A DNA stretch of 6,911 nt from an uncultured Bacteroidales bacterium (GTDB lineage: Bacteria; Bacteroidota; Bacteroidia; Bacteroidales; Paludibacteraceae), in the NCBI GenBank assembly GCA_903873355.1, contig CAIQOG010000526.1, positions 1 to 6,911 on the forward strand, in the 5' to 3' direction. Position numbers and translations under genes: made by a program. The notes under the pieces are model-generated. The model had not been told where the DNA came from, did not search any database, and saw only the letters and a list, made by a program, of their open reading frames with translations. The first letter of the stretch is position 1. Each line of letters begins with the position of its first letter. Shown one piece after another: positions 1-6,335 of this stretch.

Positions 1-1467
1 ACTTTAGATGTAAAAGGTACTCTTACAAATGGTGCTGCTGACAATGGTATTTTAATCAAAGCAAGCAACACAAAAGCAAATGGTTCATTACATTTTGCAC
101 ATGGAAATCCTCATGGTTCTGTTGAAATGTATTCAAAAGCTTACATAAATCCTGCAAATCCCGTTGGAAGTAAATATAATTGGCAATTTTTCGGATTACC
201 TGTAAAAACTCATTCTGCTGGTGAAATTAATTCGTGTGAAGCTTATATTAGAGAATGGGATGAATCTGTTAATGACTACAACAAACTTTGGATAGAAAGA
301 AACGATCATTCTTCTTTATATGTACAACCAAGCGATATAATGACACATGAAAAAGGTTATGAATTAGTTCAATGTAACCCAAGAACAATTACATTTCATG
401 GAGAATTAGTTGATACTGATTGTCATAAATCATTATCTTATTCTCCTGCTGCTGCATTCCCGGGACAAAATATATATGGAAATCCATATACTGCAGGGAT
501 AGACATTTCTAAAATTACATTTGGTCCAAATACTGAACAAGCTGTTTATCTTTACAATACTGGAACTTATAATGATTGGTTAACAGCTGGAGGTGATTCA
601 TCTCCTGGTAATGGCCCTGGTCAGTATACTGTTTCAACTCCCGCAACAGCTGGTCACGGTGGAGTTCAGGCTGATATACCATCAATGCAGGGATTCTTAG
701 TAAAAGCAACTGGAGCTGGAAGCACTATAGATATTTCGAAATCAACCGGTTTAATGTCTAATACCAGCAAACAAAAAGTAAAAGGTTTATCTGGCAACTC
801 TACTATAACAAATACTAGAATAGATCTTATCAGTGATCATTTTTCAGATCGTATGTGGATATTTAGTAATCCTACCTGTACACGTAGTTTTGATAATGGT
901 TGGGATGGTAAAAAAATGTCTGGCAACTCACAAGTTTCACAATTATATTCAATTGAAAATGATGGAAACTACCAGATTAATGCAGTAAATGACATGAATG
1001 AAAGTTATATTGGATTCCAACCTGGTGTTGATACAAATTTCAAACTTGTTTTCAATCATGAAAATACATCAACTGTTTATGCTGGAATATATCTTGTTGA
1101 CTTATTTGCAAATAAAACCGTTGATATTACTCAGAGTGGTTCAGAATACTCATTTACAGCCTCAGCAACAGATGTCACTAAACGTTTTAAAATCATAACT
1201 CAACCTACAGGTTTAATTGTTCCAAGTGACAATCAAAATGCTAAATTACGGATTTTAAATACTGAAGAAGGTTTGTTTGTTGAAAACTTATCTAATAATT
1301 CTGCAGCATTTGTATTGTGTAATGTAGCAGGTAAAATTATGCAAGAAGTAACTATAAATGAAAATAGCACGAAAATAATCAGTACTAAGAATTTAGCTCC
1401 TGGTATTTACATTGCCAAGTCAGAATCTGATTCCGAAAAATTAATACAAAGATTTATAATCAAATAA
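1..1467 (+). CDS. T9SS type A sorting domain-containing surface protein, 3' part (5' end outside window)
   Basis: The frame is open from base 1 to the TAA at 1465-1467, giving 488 visible residues with no upstream stop, so the true start lies before the window. The ATG at 127 is internal. Residues 1-42 (TLDVKGTLTNG...) resemble the repetitive beta-strand tails of large Bacteroidota surface proteins. The next part, from about residue 43, begins with the kind of 'Y...W.F.GLPV' segment that often follows such repeats. Residues of about 330-400 (INAVNDMNESYIGFQPG, then YAGIYLVDLFANKTVDI and RFKII) form a beta-rich module common just before sorting domains. Residues of about 416-488 end in LAPGIYIAK...IQRFIIK, the hallmark of the T9SS C-terminal domain that directs transport across the outer membrane and surface attachment. 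The usual 'YPNP' opening of that domain is not evident. The protein is probably exported and cell-surface or secreted. Its ligand or enzymatic activity cannot be told from this fragment. Confidence 0.88.
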   Translation, partial: TLDVKGTLTNGAADNGILIKASNTKANGSLHFAHGNPHGSVEMYSKAYINPANPVGSKYNWQFFGLPVKTHSAGEINSCEAYIREWDESVNDYNKLWIERNDHSSLYVQPSDIMTHEKGYELVQCNPRTITFHGELVDTDCHKSLSYSPAAAFPGQNIYGNPYTAGIDISKITFGPNTEQAVYLYNTGTYNDWLTAGGDSSPGNGPGQYTVSTPATAGHGGVQADIPSMQGFLVKATGAGSTIDISKSTGLMSNTSKQKVKGLSGNSTITNTRIDLISDHFSDRMWIFSNPTCTRSFDNGWDGKKMSGNSQVSQLYSIENDGNYQINAVNDMNESYIGFQPGVDTNFKLVFNHENTSTVYAGIYLVDLFANKTVDITQSGSEYSFTASATDVTKRFKIITQPTGLIVPSDNQNAKLRILNTEEGLFVENLSNNSAAFVLCNVAGKIMQEVTINENSTKIISTKNLAPGIYIAKSESDSEKLIQRFIIK

Positions 1468-1478
1468 AACATATAGCC

Positions 1479-2126
1479 ATGAAAAAGAATATTAATATAG
1501 TATTAATAGGTGTACTGACTATTGCAAGTATAATATTAGCATTACCATTTACACCTTTAAGAAATTCATTCCAGGGTATTACCGGTGATGCTATGAACAA
1601 AGCATTTGCAAGTATTGGAGTTGATTGGAGAGGGAGAATTCAAAATGCCCGTAAAATATCTTACTCTTATCAAAGTGAGGCATCTGCTCTAAGTTTAATT
1701 TCTATTGAAACCAGAACAAAAATTACTAAACTTAGAAAAGGAGGAAGTTCTGGAAGTGCAGCCGATGACTATATGATTAGTTATGGCAACAATGGTAATG
1801 ATGTAAGATCAGCTGTAGGACTTACCGGTTCATTTGCAACTTCAGGAATTGTTTCTTCAACTTCGGAAGATAAACAAAGTATTACAGGTGATGCTGTTTC
1901 ATTCTCCAGTAAAGTAAGTGGCAACAGTCAAACAACACTTACTCAGTCAGGTACTACTTCTTTGCAAAGTACAAATGGAGATCATAATGGTACCGGTGGT
2001 GGAGCACATCCTGGAGTTGATCCGAATACACCTCCTCCTCCATGTCTTCCTTTAGGAAATGGAACTACAATTTTACTTTCCCTCGTTGGCTTGTTTGGTG
2101 TTTGGAAAGCACGTAGAATTGCTTAA
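1479..2126 (+). CDS. Small Ser/Thr-rich exported protein with putative exosortase-type C-terminal sorting signal
   Basis: This 215-residue protein is not from a family I recognise. Residues 1-5 (MKKNI) and the hydrophobic stretch 7-22 form a signal peptide or N-terminal anchor. Residues of about 23-80 look folded (GVDWRGRIQNARKIS). Residues of about 85-180 are low-complexity and rich in Ser, Thr, Gly and Asn, as in surface linkers. The C-terminus is tripartite: PPPP at 185-188, the only Cys at 189, PLGNG at 191-195, a hydrophobic segment of about 196-209 and the basic tail KARRIA. That layout matches the general plan of PEP-CTERM or PID-CTERM signals cut by exosortases, but I cannot confirm a family match. 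The gene starts 11 bases after the T9SS protein and is followed by a strong terminator, so the two are probably co-transcribed. Export is well supported; the sorting route is inference. Confidence 0.8.
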   Translation: MKKNINIVLIGVLTIASIILALPFTPLRNSFQGITGDAMNKAFASIGVDWRGRIQNARKISYSYQSEASALSLISIETRTKITKLRKGGSSGSAADDYMISYGNNGNDVRSAVGLTGSFATSGIVSSTSEDKQSITGDAVSFSSKVSGNSQTTLTQSGTTSLQSTNGDHNGTGGGAHPGVDPNTPPPPCLPLGNGTTILLSLVGLFGVWKARRIA

Positions 2127-2150
2127 TTACAAATTCTAATAATCAACATT

Positions 2151-2184
2151 ACAAGAGAGTGACTTAATAAAGTCACTCTCTTGT
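2151..2184 (+). terminator. Strong hairpin terminator after the surface-protein unit
   Basis: A perfect 15-bp inverted repeat (ACAAGAGAGTGACTT at 2151-2165 and its complement at 2170-2184) encloses a 4-base AATA loop. ATTTTAT follows, a modest T-tract. It lies 25 bases after the stop of the upstream gene and before a promoter-like element, as expected for a rho-independent terminator. Structure is seen directly; terminator function is inferred. Confidence 0.85.
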
Positions 2185-2189
2185 ATTTT

Positions 2190-2212
2190 ATCACAACAAT
2201 CTATGTTGTGAT
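2190..2212. other. Second perfect hairpin directly after the terminator
   Basis: ATCACAACA (2190-2198) and TGTTGTGAT (2204-2212) form a perfect 9-bp stem around a 5-base loop, starting six bases after the first hairpin. No clear T-run follows, so it could be a back-up terminator, an RNA-end stabiliser, or a palindromic operator upstream of the next gene. Its role is unknown. Confidence 0.5.
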
Positions 2213-2265
2213 TGATAATTTCATTTAAGTTTATTATTTGTATAAAATAATACAGGTATTTTTTG

Positions 2266-2273
2266 TATTTTTG
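2266..2273 (+). promoter_or_regulatory. Bacteroidota-type -7 promoter element (TATTTTTG)
   Basis: TATTTTTG matches the TAnnTTTG -7 consensus of Bacteroidota sigma-70-type promoters exactly. It lies after the terminator and 22 bases before the ATG at 2296, which would give a short leader. The nearest TTTG that could act as a -33 element is at 2237-2240, 25 bases upstream. That is wider than usual, so the -33 box is weak or absent. The low-complexity T-rich setting raises the chance of a coincidental match. Confidence 0.5.
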
Positions 2274-2295
2274 TACTCGTTTTAAAACAAATTGT

Positions 2296-2799
2296 ATGCA
2301 AAGAAATATAACAAAATCTACATTAAATAATTTTCATGTTATTGGGTTATTATTATCAGCAAAATTTCTATTCTCAACTCAAAACAATAGTATTCTATTA
2401 ATACTATCTTTAATTTCTTCGGTATTAATTATATACGCTTTATTTTATATCACAACCCGGTTCCGTGACACAGAATGCGATAGATCAATAAGCTATCTTA
2501 ATGCATTTAAATATATTTTCCTGTTGTATTTCTTTGGTTCTATTGTTTTATCAATCATAATTTGGATATATACACAATTCATTAATAAAGAGTTTTTAGA
2601 TTTAACGTTGGATTTACTTTTAAAAACATACGAGAATTTGAAAATCCATGTGGATAATCAGACCTATTCAATTTTGGAAAAAATATTTAAACCACTTCCC
2701 TATAGTATTTTTAATTTATTTGCAAGTATATTTTCCTCCCTTTTTTGGAGTTCAATACTTGCAATATTTATAAAAAAAGAGAAAAGTATTTTCGAATAA
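2296..2799 (+). CDS. DUF4199 family four-helix membrane protein
   Basis: This 167-residue hydrophobic protein is predicted to sit in the inner membrane with about four transmembrane helices, at residues of roughly 11-30, 32-52, 70-90 and 132-157. A short polar segment after helix 2 reads YITTRFRD...ISYLNAFKY. It matches my memory of DUF4199 proteins, which have '(K)(Y/F)RD..... (I)SY..AF' at this place and end in 'FIKKE', as here (AIFIKKEKS). The amphipathic stretch of about 91-128 lies between helices 3 and 4. I chose the ATG at 2296: the in-frame TTG at 2263 overlaps the promoter element and adds unconserved-looking residues. The gene is 32 bases upstream of a GT2 glycosyltransferase, a pairing I recall in many Bacteroidota genomes, so a role with that enzyme is plausible. 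The molecular function is unknown. Confidence 0.75.
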   Translation: MQRNITKSTLNNFHVIGLLLSAKFLFSTQNNSILLILSLISSVLIIYALFYITTRFRDTECDRSISYLNAFKYIFLLYFFGSIVLSIIIWIYTQFINKEFLDLTLDLLLKTYENLKIHVDNQTYSILEKIFKPLPYSIFNLFASIFSSLFWSSILAIFIKKEKSIFE

Positions 2800-2831
2800 A
2801 TTTATATTAATTCAATCGAACTCACGTATTT

Positions 2832-3782
2832 ATGGACATTTCAATTATCATACCTTTATATAATGAAGAAGAATCACTCCCAAATCTATTTGAATGGATC
2901 GAGCGAGTAATGTTAGAAAACAAATATTCTTTTGAAGTTATATTTATAAACGACGGAAGTACTGACCAATCATGGGAGGTTATAAATTCTCTTCAATTAA
3001 AATCGAAAAATGTAAGGGGAATAAAATTTAGAAATAATTACGGTAAATCTCCTGCTTTGTTTTGTGGTTTCAAAGCTGCAAAAGGTGATGTTGTAATTAC
3101 TATGGATGCTGATTTACAAGATAGTCCTGATGAGATTCCGGAACTTTATTCAATGATTAAAAATGACCATTATGATTTAGTTTCAGGTTGGAAAAAGAAA
3201 CGTTACGATTCGAAAATAACCAAAAACATACCATCGAAAATCTATAATGCAACTGCACGTAAAGTGACCGGTTTAAAGCTTCATGATATGAATTGTGGTT
3301 TGAAAGCTTACAGAAATGAAGTAGTAAAAAACATTGAGGTGTATGGCGAAATGCACCGCTACATACCGTTCCTGGCGAAAAATGCAGGTTTTACTAAAAT
3401 TGGCGAAAAAGTTGTAGAACATAGAAAACGTCAATTTGGTGACACAAAATTTGGATTAAACAGGTTTGTGAATGGCTATTTGGATCTCTTGACACTTTGG
3501 TTCTTATCTAAGTTTGGCAAAAAACCGATGCATTTTTTTGGTTTATATGGCAGCATAATGTTTATTCTTGGTTTTTTTGCAGTTTTAGCTGTTGGTGTAA
3601 ATAAGTTAGTTGCTATACTTGAACACATTAAAGCTCCATTAATTACAGAAAGTCCGTATTTTTATCTTTCAATATTAGCAATGATTCTTGGTACACAACT
3701 ATTTTTGGCTGGATTTTTGGCGGAAATTGTTGCGAGAAATTCTACAGAACGAAATAATTATCTGATTGAGAAAGAAATTTAG
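2832..3782 (+). CDS. GT2 family glycosyltransferase, DPM1/GtrB-like (polyprenyl-phosphate glycosyltransferase)
   Basis: The protein has 316 residues. Residues 1-220 are a GT-A fold domain that opens with DISIIIPLYNEEESLP. The nucleotide-binding Asp is D41 in FINDGSTD. The metal-binding DXD is D92-A-D94, in MDADLQDSP, and the DMNCGLKAYR acceptor-side motif is near 153-162. Two transmembrane helices follow, at about 235-258 and 277-302. This arrangement is typical of membrane enzymes that move a sugar from a nucleotide donor to undecaprenyl or dolichyl phosphate on the cytoplasmic face, giving a lipid-linked sugar for envelope glycans or protein glycosylation. The sugar and the exact acceptor cannot be read from the sequence. 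Length is normal for the family and no key residue is missing. The gene lies 32 bases after the DUF4199 gene and 30 bases before crcB, suggesting one transcript. Confidence 0.92.
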   Translation: MDISIIIPLYNEEESLPNLFEWIERVMLENKYSFEVIFINDGSTDQSWEVINSLQLKSKNVRGIKFRNNYGKSPALFCGFKAAKGDVVITMDADLQDSPDEIPELYSMIKNDHYDLVSGWKKKRYDSKITKNIPSKIYNATARKVTGLKLHDMNCGLKAYRNEVVKNIEVYGEMHRYIPFLAKNAGFTKIGEKVVEHRKRQFGDTKFGLNRFVNGYLDLLTLWFLSKFGKKPMHFFGLYGSIMFILGFFAVLAVGVNKLVAILEHIKAPLITESPYFYLSILAMILGTQLFLAGFLAEIVARNSTERNNYLIEKEI

Positions 3783-3812
3783 TAATTATTCAGTGGTTTA
3801 ATTCTGTTGTAA

Positions 3813-4184
3813 ATGAGACAAATACTGTTAGTCGGTATGGGTGGGTTTATTGGAAGCATTGCTCGGTTTTGGGTTTCAAAGCTCAATATATATTTGCATT
3901 TTCTTTCGATACCACTGGGAACTCTTACTGTAAATATTGTTGGAAGTTTTATTATCGGAATAATAACCGGTATTTCATCAAAAAGCGAACTTATTTCTCC
4001 AAGTTTGAGATTGTTTTTAATGGTTGGTATTTGCGGAGGTTTTACTACTTTTTCATCGTTTACTAATGAAAATTTAACTCTTTTCCAAAACGGACAAATA
4101 CTCTCTGCTTTTATTTATACTGGGTTGAGCATATTTTTGGGATTTTTAGCAGTGTATTTGGGATTTGTAATTACAAACTTGTAA
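3813..4184 (+). CDS. crcB: Fluoride ion channel CrcB (Fluc)
   Basis: The 123-residue protein has four hydrophobic helices and normal length for a Fluc subunit. Family signatures are GGFIGSIARFW (10-20, with R18), PLGTLTVNIVGSF (34-46, with pore residue N41) and GGFTTFSSFTNE (75-86, with phenylalanines F80 and F83 of the fluoride path). Fluc proteins form antiparallel dimers in the inner membrane and let F- leave the cytoplasm, protecting against fluoride taken up as HF in acid. A single gene, as here, implies a homodimer. No fluoride riboswitch fits in the 30-base gap before it, so it is probably transcribed from upstream. It is followed after one base by a DUF190 gene, an often-seen neighbour of crcB. 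Confidence 0.95.
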   Translation: MRQILLVGMGGFIGSIARFWVSKLNIYLHFLSIPLGTLTVNIVGSFIIGIITGISSKSELISPSLRLFLMVGICGGFTTFSSFTNENLTLFQNGQILSAFIYTGLSIFLGFLAVYLGFVITNL

Positions 4185-4185
4185 A

Positions 4186-4536
4186 ATGAACTCAACAGAA
4201 AACAGCATTTTAAAAATATATGCCAGCAGCACAGATAAAATAGGTCAGGATTTGATTTACGAACATCTGGTCTTGCTTGCAAGAAAAAGAGGAATAACTG
4301 GTGCCACGGTTTATCGTGGCATAATGGGCTATGGTTCAAGTAATCAGGTTAACTCTTCAAGATTTTGGGAACTTACAGAAAAACTGCCTGTTATTATAGA
4401 GATGGTAGATAAAACTGAAATACTAGAAGCCTTTTATGATTTTATAATCACTGATTTACAAAACATTACAAAAGGTTTCTTAATTACTATTCAACCGGTT
4501 GAGATAAAATTAAGAAAAAAGGGTAGTCAAAAATAA
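4186..4536 (+). CDS. DUF190 domain-containing (PII-like) protein
   Basis: The 116 residues are nearly all one DUF190 domain. It starts ILKIYASSTDKIG (8-20), continues with LVLLARKRGITGATVYRGIMGYG (28-50) and PVIIEMVDKTEILEAF (68-83), and ends GFLITIQPVEI (97-107). The GATVYRG..GYG motif is the clearest family mark. DUF190 proteins have a small ferredoxin-like alpha/beta fold related to PII signalling proteins and are likely cytosolic oligomers. They are frequently encoded beside crcB, so a sensor or regulator role in fluoride or ion homeostasis is a reasonable guess, but to my knowledge it is unproven. The ATG at 4186 follows the crcB stop codon by one base, which implies translational coupling. 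The C-terminal tail (KLRKKGSQK) is basic. Confidence 0.92.
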   Translation: MNSTENSILKIYASSTDKIGQDLIYEHLVLLARKRGITGATVYRGIMGYGSSNQVNSSRFWELTEKLPVIIEMVDKTEILEAFYDFIITDLQNITKGFLITIQPVEIKLRKKGSQK

Positions 4537-4545
4537 GTGAATAAA

Positions 4546-5067
4546 ATGGAAATTTCAGAACTTCTTAAAATAATCATTCCTGCCGCGTTAGTTCTTCTGA
4601 CTGCATACTTGTTGTTACACAAATTATTGCGCAATGAAGAAAAACGCCGACAATTTGAATTATCAAAAGAAAATGTTTTAAAACTCACTCCTATTCGTTT
4701 GAGAGCATATGAAAGACTAATTCTGGTTTTAGAGCGCACACTTCCATCAAACCTTGTAATAAATACGATTAAACCCGAAATGTCAAATTTAGAGTTACAC
4801 GGTTTACTACTTTCAAATGTTCGAAATGAATTTTCACATAACATTTCACAACAAATTTATGTCAGTGATGAACTTTGGTTTCATATTCGTGGAGCTCAGG
4901 AAAGTCTGCTTAAATTAATAAATACATGCGCAGCACAATGTAATCCGTCAAATCAGGGAGCTGAACTGGCTGAACGTATAATTCAGGTTTTTAGTTCAAG
5001 TCAGAATACACCATCTGAAATGGCAATCGATAAACTAAAAAGTGAAGTCAGAAATTTATTTCAATAA
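4546..5067 (+). CDS. Single-pass membrane-anchored protein of unknown function (DUF7935-like)
   Basis: The protein has 173 residues from the ATG at 4546. A GTG at 4537, directly after the DUF190 stop, would add three residues (read MNK) and cannot be excluded. One transmembrane helix at about 7-24 (IIIPAALVLLTAYLLL) is followed by a charged stretch (RNEEKRRQFEL), so the bulk is probably cytoplasmic. The body is mainly helical. Key stretches are PIRLRAYERLILVLERTLPSN (about 48-68), NEFSHNISQQIYVSDELWFHI (about 94-114) and a C-terminal SEMAIDKLKSEVRNLF. I recall this pattern from a Bacteroidota family of unknown function, probably DUF7935; the number is from memory. No enzymatic motif is visible. 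It sits nine bases after DUF190 and 13 before the lipoprotein, within the same tight gene run. Confidence 0.8.
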   Translation: MEISELLKIIIPAALVLLTAYLLLHKLLRNEEKRRQFELSKENVLKLTPIRLRAYERLILVLERTLPSNLVINTIKPEMSNLELHGLLLSNVRNEFSHNISQQIYVSDELWFHIRGAQESLLKLINTCAAQCNPSNQGAELAERIIQVFSSSQNTPSEMAIDKLKSEVRNLFQ

Positions 5068-5080
5068 CCTGACTAATAAG

Positions 5081-5593
5081 ATGAAAATATTTCGTTTCAT
5101 ATTAATTTTAATTTGTATTTCAGGTACTACATCGTGCGTTGTTGATGAACAGTGCAGACAAAATAAGAATGTTGAACTTGGAATTTCATTTTATCATGTC
5201 ACCAAAAATCAATCAACAGGCATTCTAAGTAAGATTTCTATGACAATTGATAGTATTACTGTTATTGGATTAAGTTATGATAGCCTGATAAAAAAATATG
5301 TACCCGTTGACTCGATTCTTTATAATAAATCACGTTCAATCAGTAAAATCTACCTTCCGCTTCATAAATTCATAAATATCACAAAATTCGAGGTTAAGTT
5401 TAATTCTACAATTGATACAGTTACAATCTTTCATAAAAATTCAGATGAGTATTTATCACTTGAATGTGGTTGTATGAAAATATATTCTATTGATTCTGTC
5501 AGTATAACCAATAATTTTAATATTGATTCTGTCAGAATAATAAATAATAATGTCAAAACAAACAATGCAGAGAACCTTCGTATTTATAAGTAG
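5081..5593 (+). CDS. Small lipoprotein, DUF6452-like
   Basis: The protein has 170 residues from the ATG at 5081. A farther in-frame ATG at 5042 lies inside the preceding gene and would bury the signal peptide, so I rejected it. MKIFRFILILICISG is the signal sequence and TTSC gives a relaxed lipobox with lipidation at C19. Acidic D22 and E23 follow, a feature that in Bacteroidota can favour surface exposure. The mature part is beta-rich (GISFYHV, MTIDSITVIG, VKFNSTIDTVTIF) with a conserved-looking CGC pair (C129, C131) plus C25. The layout fits DUF6452 as I remember it. Residues of about 137-158 contain a duplicated 11-residue unit (IDSVSITNNFN, IDSVRIINNNV). The gene overlaps the next one by 44 bases, or 29 if the later start there is used, which suggests they act together. 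No function is known. Confidence 0.82.
   Translation: MKIFRFILILICISGTTSCVVDEQCRQNKNVELGISFYHVTKNQSTGILSKISMTIDSITVIGLSYDSLIKKYVPVDSILYNKSRSISKIYLPLHKFINITKFEVKFNSTIDTVTIFHKNSDEYLSLECGCMKIYSIDSVSITNNFNIDSVRIINNNVKTNNAENLRIYK
5488..5535 (+). repeat. 33-base-period direct repeat inside the lipoprotein gene
   Basis: TATTGATTCTGTCAG occurs at 5488-5502 and again, identically, at 5521-5535. The offset is 33 bases, or exactly 11 codons, so the protein gains a tandem IDSV-containing 11-residue unit. The following bases are similar but not identical. This fits an in-frame duplication or a structural beta-strand repeat. Confidence 0.75.
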
Positions 5594-6284
5594 TCTGATT
5601 GTTTGCATGTTTTCAGTTGGAATTGATGCTCAGAAAACAAAAAAACCTGAAGTTGATCAGACCCCATTTTTTAATGGGATAACTATTCAGGCTGATGTTG
5701 CTTCAACAATAAGTTCTGTGCTTTCCGGAGGAGAAATATATTCTTATGAAGGTAGTGCACAAGTTGATTTAAAACATAAATTTTTCCCAGTATTCGAAAT
5801 TGGTTATGGAGGAGCTAACAAAATATCAAATAATGATATAAACTTCAAAACCAATGGATTATTTAGTAGAATTGGTATTGACATTAATTTGCTTTCTCCA
5901 AAAAAAGATGAGGCACCTACATCAAATTTATTTTTGGCCGGTGTAAGATTGGGTATGTCTAATTTTCCATACAGCATCTCTAATGCTATTATTACTGATG
6001 ATTACTGGGGTGGCAGTCAGTCAATTAATTATACTAATAATATTTCAACAAAATTATGGTATGAGATAGTTGCCGGAGTTAGAGTTGAGGTTACTAAAAG
6101 TGTTTTTATGGGTTGGACTGTCCGAATTAGAAATCTATTGAGCAAGGATGTTACGGGTGAAGTTTCCCCATGGTATATTCCCGGTTATGGTACAAACGCT
6201 GACAACAACTGGGGATTTAATTATGTCATTGGATATAAATTTCAGATTCCAACCGTAAAAAAAACAACTTCAATTAAACATTAA
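5550..6284 (+). CDS. Outer-membrane beta-barrel-like protein, DUF6048-like
   Basis: The protein has 244 residues from the ATG at 5550, or 239 from the ATG at 5565 (MQRTF), which starts closer to the hydrophobic core; I cannot choose firmly. Residues 7-27 form a signal peptide with probable cleavage after GIDA (A27), before QKTKKPEVDQ. The mature part is alternating polar/aromatic beta-strands: GITIQADVAST, AQVDLKHKFFPVFEIGYGG, FSRIGIDINLL, FLAGVRLGMS, LWYEIVAGVRVEV, FMGWTVRIRNLL and FNYVIGYKFQIP. The last strand ends close to the C-terminus, as in many barrels, although a short KKTTSIKH tail follows. It fits DUF6048 in my memory, a Bacteroidota family often encoded beside DUF6452. The first codons overlap the lipoprotein gene in another frame, which suggests coupled translation and perhaps a lipoprotein-barrel complex in the outer membrane. 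Function is unknown. Confidence 0.82.
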   Translation: MSKQTMQRTFVFISSLIVCMFSVGIDAQKTKKPEVDQTPFFNGITIQADVASTISSVLSGGEIYSYEGSAQVDLKHKFFPVFEIGYGGANKISNNDINFKTNGLFSRIGIDINLLSPKKDEAPTSNLFLAGVRLGMSNFPYSISNAIITDDYWGGSQSINYTNNISTKLWYEIVAGVRVEVTKSVFMGWTVRIRNLLSKDVTGEVSPWYIPGYGTNADNNWGFNYVIGYKFQIPTVKKTTSIKH

Positions 6285-6335
6285 TCTCCCTTCAGTTTAA
6301 ATAATTTAAATCAAAATAAACAACCAATTAAATTA

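Noticed and set aside
515..709. Open frame of 64 codons on the - strand within the T9SS protein gene
   Set aside because: It has no recognisable features and lies fully opposite a clear coding region.
2263..2295. TTG-initiated N-terminal extension of the DUF4199 gene
   Set aside because: It overlaps the best promoter element and adds residues (MYFCTRFKTNC) that do not look like the family N-terminus; the ATG at 2296 is better.
3783..3812. Fluoride riboswitch before crcB
   Set aside because: The gap is only 30 bases, and neither it nor the end of the glycosyltransferase gene shows the expected conserved elements.
4527..4844. Open frame of 105 codons on the - strand
   Set aside because: It lies opposite the well-supported + strand membrane protein gene, has no start context or family resemblance, and looks like a chance frame.
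5042..5080. Upstream ATG for the lipoprotein gene
   Set aside because: It would add 13 polar residues before the signal peptide and overlap the preceding gene; the ATG at 5081 gives a standard lipoprotein signal.
6236..6243. TAAATTTC as a -7 promoter element for the transketolase gene
   Set aside because: It misses the final G of TAnnTTTG, lies about 93 bases before the start codon inside a coding region, and has no good -33 partner.
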